A stretch of DNA of 64,000 nt from Apostichopus japonicus. Its lineage: Eukaryota > Echinodermata > Holothuroidea > Aspidochirotida > Stichopodidae. The notes beneath the pieces were generated by a model. The model ran no database searches and was not told where the DNA came from. It was given only the letters and a program-made list of their open reading frames with translations. Location: contig NC_092576.1 in NCBI RefSeq assembly GCF_037975245.1, positions 39,891,611 to 39,955,610 of the forward strand. Reading direction: 5' to 3'. Below are positions 57,386-64,000 of the stretch, in pieces. A program made the position numbers and the translations under genes. Position 1 is the stretch's first letter. Each line of letters begins with the position of its first letter.

Positions 57386-59028
57386 CTAACTGTAGGGACC
57401 ACTCCGTTTGGGTCTGGGACCCCTGGACATGGCGTCTGCCGTTACGTTCTCCTTCCCTGCACTGTGCGAGGCTCTTAGAGAGATGTCGTTTCCTCGGCAC
57501 CAGAGCAGAATGTCCCACGTTGCGGCACACAGTGCTCGGGACTTTGTCCACCGTGTCTGTTGACGTAGGCCACTACCGTCGTATTGTCGTAGAAGGCCGT
57601 GATGGCATGGATCCGAAGGTGACACTCGAAGTGGCAGAGGGCTCTGGATAGTGCCTCCATCTCGAGCGCGTTAATGTGGGCCTGTCGCCAGGACGGTTCC
57701 CACTCCCCTGAGATCGTCATGTTGTCCAAACACGCTCCCCAGCCCTGAAAGGAAGAGTCTCAGGAGATAGAGATTAGGGACTTTTGCTCTCAGTAGGGGC
57801 GTCCCTGGACCCAGTTTTCCTTTGCCGTGTTGAATCCGTTCAGGGGAACTCGCGTGGCAAGTATGTCCTGCTCCTGATCGTAGTGCTCGAGTAGGCGAAA
57901 TTGGAGGGGTCGCATTCTAAGGCGGCAGAATGGTACCACGTCCACAATGCCTGCCATGAGGCCAAGGGCTCTCAACCGCCTGGTCGGGGAGGACCGCCTG
58001 TTGAGCAGGTGGCGGACTGTTTGTTGGGTGTTGGTGACCCGCTCTGAGGACAGTCTCACCCAACCGGTGTGAAAGTCTAGAATCGCACCCAGGAACTGAA
58101 TGCATTGAGTCGGGATGAGCTGTGATTTCTCCCTGTTGATAACCCAACCGAGTTGTTCGAGGCGCTCGGTTGTGCGACCTAGATTGAAATGAGCCTCTTG
58201 GTGCGATCTCCCCGTGACGAGTCAGTCGTCGAGGAAAGCATAAAGGGTTACTACGCTTCGGCGTAGGTCTGCGACCACCGATCCCACTTCTCTTGTGAAG
58301 ACTCGCGGTGAGGTCGAGAGGCCGAAGGGTAGCGACACGAAATTGTAGTACCTTTCTTTGTATGAAAACGCAAGGAATCTTTGTGAAGTGATTTCGGCGG
58401 GAAAGTAGAAGTATGCGTTTTTGAGGTCGACGGATGACGCCCGCATGCCCTTCGCGAGGTTCGGGATAACTATTGCGATAGTCTCCGAGCGGAAATGAGT
58501 CGGCCGGACGTAGCCGTTGTTCAACGGTTTTAGGTTGAGAATTGGTCGCCATGACCCGTCCTTTTTTGGCGTTAGGAAAGACGAGCGGAAGAGTTGTCCC
58601 TCCCCTTCCGTCGCCTCTACTATTGCCCTCTTTGTCAGTAGCGCATGGAGCTCGCTTTCGAGGGCGAATCTCTGGAACGGGTCGGTGGGTATTGGGTGTC
58701 CTTTCCGCGTCCAATCTCCGGGGGAGTCCGAGAGAACTTGATGGGTCATCCCCTCGTGATCACCCGCAGGACCCACGGAAATTCGTCCATCTCTTTCCAG
58801 ACGTTCTGGTATAACTGGAGCCTGCCCCCCCCACCGCCGGGTACGCTGTAACCGTGGTAGGGTGGGCACTCTTGGGGCCCCGAACGATGACCTAGGTGGT
58901 TGGTCGCCCTGACGCGGTCGTGGTCTCTCGTTACGCGTCGGCCGTACTTCTGCACCCGAGGGGAGCGTCTTGGTGACCAGTCTGGCCCTTCGCCCCTTAT
59001 AGGCGTTGCCGCTGTCCCGTTTCGGCAC
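57386..59028 (-). pseudogene. DIRS reverse transcriptase-RNase H, broken
   Basis: RT motifs in order: FLTPKKDGSWRPILNLKPLN, the ASSVDLKNAYFYFP palm Asp motif, FVSLPFGLSTSPRVFT, and the active-site box YAFLDD. A TGA directly follows this box (58222-58224), where other DIRS elements usually have Trp. The same frame continues with LGWVINREKSQL and IQFLGAILDFHTGWVRLS. RNase H follows with DSSFQGWGA, HINALEMEAL and ITAFYDNTTVVAYVNRHGG. A frameshift then leads to SAGKENVTADAMSRG, the connection motif before the recombinase. At least three in-frame stops. Confidence 0.8.
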
Positions 59029-60100
59029 TGTGAGTATATGGGCGAGAGAAGCCCGACTTTGTTAGTGTCTCTTGTCGGTCCAGTTCTTGTCTGAACGTAT
59101 CACTAACCTGGCCACTGAATACGTCCTCTCCCAGGATGCGGAGGGTCGCCAGTCTCTCTTTCGCTTCCCCCTCTGGCCAGCCTACTGCTCCCAGTACGTT
59201 GCGTCGGCGGGATTCGACCGACCGGATCGCGATTTTCGTGAACTGGTTGTAGACAAGTAAGCTAACGGGCCCAGAAGCTACATAATTTGTGCGGCTTCGC
59301 GGTCCGGGATCTAGTCCGGGACTTCTGGCAGCTGCTAGTGGTGTCGCATGAGGACTTTCGCTGCCAGAAGGAAGGTTGATGCGAACTTCATCCAAACTCG
59401 GGATGACTGGTCAAGTTTAATAGGGTATTTCGAGTCGCTTACGGTGTGGATCTTTAGAGTTCCTACCCCTCAAACCTTGTTCCGCCTGACGGCGGTACGT
59501 CTCGTCCCTAGGGATCGGAGGAGGGCGGAAGAGGTTCTTACAAGTCACCTCAGGCACTCGAAGTGCTCTATCCTGTTTTGCAGGGAAGGTTGTCTACCTC
59601 CGGTGTTTCTGTAGAACCTCCACCCGTTCAAAACAGAGTGGGTCCACATGGATGAAGGTGGAATCATCCTCTGGCGTTTCGTTAGTCGACCGCTTGTACG
59701 ATGACTTTGGGGCTGAGGGTCCTGCTGAGAAGTCCTCGAACCCCAACCGTTGTTTAAAGATTTCCGCGGCCTTCGCGTTGAGGTCGGGTGTTAGGGTTTT
59801 ATCCCGCGGTAGCACCTCCTCTTCTGATTCAGTTTCAGGAAACCGATCGCCCTCGAAGTCTTCGAGGCGGTCTCCGAGTTCTGAAAACGCTTCAGAGACT
59901 TGAAGCTCTAAAGAATCGGGGTCAAGAACGATAGAGGAGAGGTTCCTCGGGACCCATGGAGGTACGTTGCCTAACTGGACGGGGTACTGTCGGCCACTAT
60001 TGATCCCATCCGTTCTGGGACCGGCTCTGCCGTCGCGGAGGTCAGGTGTTGGACCAGCGGCGATAGTACCGATGTAAGCTGTGAGAGCAGCCACGCACAA
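58997..60100 (-). pseudogene. DIRS gag-like region, broken
   Basis: Two minus frames upstream of the RT. 60100-59594 encodes an acidic segment (LQVSEAFSELGDRLEDFEGD) and EIFKQRLGFEDFSAGPSAP. 59395-58997 encodes VSLLVYNQFTKIAIRSVESR and GEDVFSGQVSDTFRQELDRQ. No zinc knuckle seen. Position and spacing before the RT indicate a nucleocapsid-like ORF; the identity is by context. Confidence 0.5.
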
Positions 60101-60657
60101 TCTAAGGAAGGAGGTCCTGTAGGCAGGGCCGGTGCCTCTGCAGACCTACGACGTTATGCTCTGCGTGTAGCGGCCGGGGGTTGCTCCTAAAACCTGTGTC
60201 CGAGTCTGCCGAAGATTCGTCGGGGATTGGTGAAGGACGAGCGGCGAGCGGCTACGTGTACCAGGTTCCTTTGGAACCGACGCAGACCTGTGTGTCTGGT
60301 CTTGACCGTCGGAGGGTACAACAGAGGCTCCCGCAGTTGGAGCGGCCCTACCCTTTATACCAAACTGGTTTTCGGTGCCTTACCTTGCTCTGTTACAGGT
60401 CCTGGTCTTGACCTTAGCCATAGGGTTCGAGTTTTTCCCCGTTCTCGAAGCTGTCTCCGGGTCGGTTGTCCGCGAGGTTCGCGGCGTGTCATCCGGAGGT
60501 TTGTTTTGGACCGTGGAAATTAAAATGAAAGCCTTACCTTGACACAACGACATATGGTAGAACTTTAAGCAAAATAGCTGCTACACTACCATCTCCTCAA
60601 AAAGGAAATGCTTCTACGCATTTACAGTATCAAAATGAGAATAACAGAAATTTACTT

Positions 60658-61413
60658 TCACTTACTACATCCTTTGCTTTTCTCTTCCCGTTTAGACATC
60701 TTCAGTCGTATTTCTGGCACTCTTCTCAAACTACACGATTGAAGGCTCCATCTTCTCCCAGTGCTGTTTCCGTGGTAACCAGATACTGTTTGCCTTCGGT
60801 TATACGCACCACCTTCCACGCAAACGTTGTTCCGTGTGAATGCAAAAACCTTGCTATTTGTATGAATTTTTGTCACCTCCTTCGGGGTCTTCGTTTCGGG
60901 ATCAGCAGATATAAAACTAGGATGAAATAGCCGCTGGTCGGGGGTTAGTCTACCGGACGTTTCCCAGGGCATCACCTTTGGGGAACTAGTTTGTCTGGAT
61001 ATAGGGAAGCACGATGGACTGCGGGGGTTCGCCGGCTGATTCAGTTGCGTTACAGGGCTGCTGAAGAGGTCTTCGAGGACAGGGGCATAACTGAACGTCC
61101 TCTGTACTTTTGGAGGAGAAGGCCTGTCTTCCAGCGATCGACGCTCGTTCTTTCTGTTATCGTGGTGTCTTTGTTTTTCTCTGCTCTGGTGGTCCCTTCC
61201 ACCAAATGCTCTTTTGTTTTTGTTCTTGATGTGCTTTACCAGGTCATTCTTCCGGTCTGTCCGATAGCAACACTCACTGCAGCTTTGTCGTTTGCTTTTC
61301 TTGGGGTGCTTCTGTTCTAGGTGTTGTTTTAGATCCTTAGGTTGTTCATTCTCTCCTTGCAGCCCTGGCACCTGCATTCCATGCATGCCTCCATCTCTTT
61401 TTTGGTCCACCAA
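60658..61413 (-). CDS. C2H2-finger-like ORF, probably element-derived
   Basis: A 251-codon open frame (start GTG/ATG about 61413). One finger is near complete, CSECCYRTDRKNDLVKH, but the last His is replaced (KNKN). A preceding half finger, DLKQHLEQKH, has lost its Cys pair to a frameshift (C-x-C-x-x-C is in another frame just upstream). The rest is basic, Ser/Pro-rich and disordered. It directly follows the gypsy integrase C-terminal region on the same strand, so it may be the tail of that polyprotein, or an independent zinc-finger gene fragment. Its open length is unusual among the broken frames around it. Confidence 0.4.
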   Translation of the reverse strand: MVDQKRDGGMHGMQVPGLQGENEQPKDLKQHLEQKHPKKSKRQSCSECCYRTDRKNDLVKHIKNKNKRAFGGRDHQSREKQRHHDNRKNERRSLEDRPSPPKVQRTFSYAPVLEDLFSSPVTQLNQPANPRSPSCFPISRQTSSPKVMPWETSGRLTPDQRLFHPSFISADPETKTPKEVTKIHTNSKVFAFTRNNVCVEGGAYNRRQTVSGYHGNSTGRRWSLQSCSLRRVPEIRLKMSKREEKSKGCSK

Positions 61414-62420
61414 GGGGATTATAGTTCCTCTGCCATAACTAACTTGGGCCCTCTCTCGAATATAAAATCAACTGGCAGGTCTAATTCTCGACCCAGCATC
61501 ATTTCAACATGGAAATCCCGGTCGTGTCATGTACCGACAAACGGTAAGCAATCTTGACCAAAGGAAGACACTTGTCCCAAATCCTTTGCCCTGCATGCAC
61601 AACTTTATACAGCATATCTTCCATGGTTTCATTGAACCTCTCCGCAGTTCCGTCACTCAATGGGTGGTACGGTTTTATCCGGTTTTCTCTACCCCAAGCA
61701 GCTTAAACAGTTTGCAAAACAGGTGTGATTCGAAGTTGCTGCCCTGGACTGTATGGAACGCTAAAACGGACATTATTCAGTGACTTTTTATGCAGCTTTT
61801 ACTCCTTCTTCAGTGGTAAATTTTGTGTCACAAAAAAAATTAACAGTTATTATGCAATGTTCTTTTTACGCAACATAATGAGCAAAGCTTGAATTTGTAT
61901 TGGGCAGTCTGTCAGCTGTCAAAGGAAGGTCGCTATATCGGAAAACAATTATACTGTACTTATTATGCAGTTTGTACTGCCGCATAATGACTCCAAGAAA
62001 AATCGTAGTCATTATTGAAAAAAAAAAAACAATTTGCTGTAATGTTTATGTCAAATAAGGACTAGATTAAATCTTACTCAATATGTGGCAGTCTTTACTG
62101 CAGCAAAACGACCTACGTTAACATACTCGTTATTTGGCAGCATTATAATGCAGCAGAATGACTATAGCACTCGTCAAACTGAATAATGTCCGTTTTTGCG
62201 TTCCATAGGTCTACGTGGACCAGTCTCGGGACGCCAAAGTGGCTAATATACTCCAAGACAAGTAAGTCTGCAACGGATTCAGAAGTATGATTCTTTAAAG
62301 GATTAGCCTCTACACACTTGGTAAAGTAATCCGCAACAATCATGACTATCTGTTCCCTCTTTCGGTGATAGGTAGGGGTCCTAAGATATGTTTTGCTATT
62401 CGTTCAAGAGGGGCAACAAC
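61414..62420 (-). pseudogene. Gypsy-type integrase, split by a MITE
   Basis: The N-terminal part of the core (62420-62208) reads LGPLPITERGN, then after a frameshift VMIVADYFTKCVEANPL and YISHFGVPRLVHVD. The remainder resumes at 61750 with QGSNFESHLFCKLFKLLG, then in shifting frames IKPYHPLSDGTAERFNETME and MMLGRELDLPVDFIFERGP. These are the D, D and E blocks of a Ty3/gypsy integrase. The 456-bp insert lies exactly between VHVD and QGSN. Confidence 0.75.
61752..62207. mobile_element. 456-bp MITE inside gypsy integrase
   Basis: 30-bp terminal inverted repeats, TATGGAACGC(T/A)AAAACGGACA..., match at 29 of 30 positions (61752-61781 and 62178-62207). The interior is AT-rich with several 'ttatgcag' and 'gcagcataatgac'-like repeats and no coding capacity. 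Flanks show a short diverged duplication (GACC against GTCC). Superfamily not assigned. Confidence 0.8.
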
Positions 62421-62702
62421 TTAATACTGTAACTTAACACGAGTCTTCCTTTTCGCCATTTTTCTCGAGCAGCATTATTCACAGTCTTTGCGCCATCTCT
62501 CCACAGACCGACGCCAAGAATGCCAATAGCATCCTTTGTGACAGACCCGAGCAAATATTCAGATCGCTTAGAGCAGCACGTGGCCAATCTACATCCAGCA
62601 ATAACTAGGCCGTCACGTCACACCAGCCAGTTAGACAATAATCTACAAACGTGTACACATGTGTGAGTTTGCACCGACGCAGTTCGTAAGGCGCTACATT
62701 CC
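62421..62702. other. Junction between two gypsy fragments
   Basis: Mixed remnants. The minus frame at 62587-62396 (VTKDAIGILGVGLWRDGAKT) may belong to the minus-strand element, and the plus strand near 62660 begins to resemble the integrase C-terminal region that follows. The boundary is not defined. Confidence 0.3.
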
Positions 62703-63035
62703 CCGTACAAAGGACAATATCGTGTAATTAGCAAAGGCGATACATTTTTCAAGTTAGATTACATCACCAGAAAAGAAATTGTTAGTACAGATTGCTAGAA
62801 CGTAGCATACTTAAACAATGATTTCAGTAACGAACTACTACAAGATCAGTCATCACGACCTAGTGAGCCACTATCTGGGAAGCCATTAGCTAGTAATCCT
62901 CCAGTACGATCATTGCCTACTCCTATACTTCGTAAACAGAGTAATATTTCTTCTCCGCCTCAAGTTAATAGACCAGATAGAGTAGAACTCGTAGTGGCCG
63001 ACATGTTCATAGGCCGAGCAGATACATCCATGTAG
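62703..63035 (+). pseudogene. Gypsy integrase C-terminus (second element)
   Basis: Plus-strand frame PYKGQYRVISKGDTFFKLDY, ITRKEIVST, then an in-frame TAG at about 62796-62798, then AYLNNDFSNELLQDQ and a Pro/Ser-rich tail ending VVADMFIGRADTSM before TAG 63033-63035. The pattern is the gypsy integrase C-terminal 'GPY/F-like' domain and the end of pol, directly upstream of the LTR signals. Confidence 0.7.
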
Positions 63036-63101
63036 CTAGTAGCTAGTCATTTCAGCAACGCAGTCGTAATCGATTGCCTTCCATTTTATTATTAGTAATC
63101 T

Positions 63102-63114
63102 AGGGGGAGGTAGA
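63102..63114 (+). promoter_or_regulatory. Polypurine tract
   Basis: AGGGGGAGGTAGA immediately before the TGT start of the LTR: the plus-strand priming site of a gypsy-like element. Confidence 0.65.
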
Positions 63115-64000
63115 TGTAGCGACATATAATACACTGCAGTGCAAGCTGGCCTAAAGAGTATTCCCTCTTGCAAAGTGGAACAGTCTACGTATTTTGTTGA
63201 CAAACATTATATTGCCCAACTTTCTTGTTAATCTTTGCTCCCAGAACCAAACGAGCGTGGCCTTATCGTATAAGATACAATAGGACAGGTGTTCGACGAG
63301 AGACATTTTCGTAATATAAGTTCACGTGTACAGCTACAGTGTTTTAGTAACTTCGTTCAGTGAATTGGTCAAGGAAGGTCGCTTGTTAGTCATGGTATTA
63401 CTTTAGTAGGATATCACTACAATATATATAACATCATCTACACGACAGTGGTAGCTGGCTATTCAAGGCTAGGTTACTGCATTGTGTCCCCGATATTCGG
63501 ATATTCATCGGTAATCCACCGGACAATTATGTTTGGGATGTAGCACTACAACCCTCCAATTACTAGCATTCCAGATTCAATTTTATGGATTAATATTATT
63601 GACTCAGCGCCCAGCCCGGACACCACTCTCGGAAGAAGGCGTGCTAGTCGGCTATCTGGGAACTGGCAGATCGAGTACCCTAGACCGACATACAAGGACG
63701 GTTAAACAACAGAACTATTATTAGAGGTTAGTAGTATTGCTATTATTAAAAAAAACCTCTAAAGACTCTCGTGCCAAGGCGACAATGCCCAACGTCAAAT
63801 CTATGCCTTAATAATATCCACCCTACCAAAGAACTTCCTATGGTAGATGAAGACAGAACAAATAAAAAAAAAATGCAATGGTCAAACCTACGTCCGGATT
63901 CATGGGTTATGGACGTGGTTTCCTAAGGTTATCCTATCGTGTTAACCTCAGTAGAAGAATTTTGTTCGACCCAACCATTTTCGGGTGGAGATACTGTCAC
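63115..64000 (+). repeat. 3' LTR of a gypsy element (runs off window)
   Basis: Starts TGTAGCGACATATAATACAC right after the polypurine tract. The window ends in ...GATACTGTCAC, consistent with an LTR close to its ACA end. At least 886 bp. The plus ORF at 63533-63724 lies within it and is not a gene. Confidence 0.6.

Larger units (their letters stand above)
55277..60540 (-). mobile_element. DIRS-type tyrosine-recombinase retrotransposon
   Basis: On the minus strand the order gag-like, reverse transcriptase, RNase H, tyrosine recombinase is that of DIRS elements, and no integrase or LTR is present. GC content is clearly higher than in surrounding DNA. At the 3' side short inverted copies occur: 'ctcactggtttgggtatttacgaacga' (55279-55305) against the complement of 'cgttcgtaaatacctaatccagtgag' (about 55953-55979). 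A direct repeat of 'acctgt.tcctacaaca.taa.gcacat' also occurs (about 55314 and 56009), in keeping with DIRS-type split terminal repeats. The 5' end near 60540 is not exactly defined. Multiple stops and frameshifts make it inactive. Confidence 0.75.

Noticed and set aside
57917-58714. 265-codon minus frame overlapping the RT
   Set aside because: Longest in its frame but without RT motifs. The neighbouring frame carries DGSWRPI, PFGLS and FLDD, so this one is a shadow.
58517-58955. Several plus and minus ORFs within the DIRS RT region
   Set aside because: They overlap the RT frame with its diagnostic motifs and are shadows in GC-rich DNA.

Overview
This is animal nuclear DNA: genes broken by GT-AG introns, AT-rich spacers, many microsatellites and G-runs, and decayed retrotransposons of DIRS, CR1-like and gypsy type. 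The NACHT protein style, together with DIRS and CR1-like elements, points to an echinoderm. A sea cucumber is my best guess, but that is inference from family resemblance.

Region 1 (about 2.9-25.0 kb, minus strand) holds one large gene whose exons can be joined by reading frame. From the N-terminus they encode a signal peptide, a V-type Ig domain, two Ig domains in one exon, a further Ig domain, a transmembrane helix, two very short basic juxtamembrane exons, a 505-codon NACHT ATPase exon, and leucine-rich-repeat-like exon cassettes. The result is a cell-surface Ig receptor joined directly to a cytoplasmic NACHT engine, about 1,240 residues in the part visible. All ectodomain and TM exons are symmetric phase 1-1. 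The 3' end is open and may lie beyond base 1. Introns and flanks carry a tRNA-derived SINE, a G-rich minisatellite, a hAT-like element, fold-back elements and dispersed repeats with 'gacctttgacc'-type motifs.

Region 2 (25-41 kb) has no convincing intact gene. It contains fold-back repeats, an 88-bp AT microsatellite, a possible CUB-domain relic near 31 kb, and a diverged tandem segmental duplication (about 31.8-35.15 and 35.27-40.3 kb). The second copy alone carries a 361-bp hAT-type MITE with an exact 8-bp target duplication.

Region 3 (41-49 kb) holds the 5' half of a CR1/L2-like LINE with decayed endonuclease, a second small segmental duplication, and a decayed CR1-like reverse transcriptase on the minus strand.

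Region 4 (49.1-55 kb, plus strand) holds a second Ig gene: signal peptide plus V-type domain in one exon, then a second Ig domain sharing the 'SRPAV' signature of the region 1 gene. Its 3' part is unresolved. A candidate tail exon near 54.9 kb has ITIM-like tyrosine motifs in two alternative frames.

Region 5 (55-64 kb) is nested mobile DNA: a nearly complete but mutated DIRS-type tyrosine-recombinase element (minus), a C2H2-finger ORF, a gypsy integrase split by a 456-bp MITE (minus), and the 3' end of a second gypsy element with polypurine tract and LTR running off the window (plus).

The functional idea the sequence supports is a pair of oppositely oriented Ig receptors, one wired to a NACHT STAND ATPase and the other possibly to a short tyrosine-containing tail. 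The pairing is inference.
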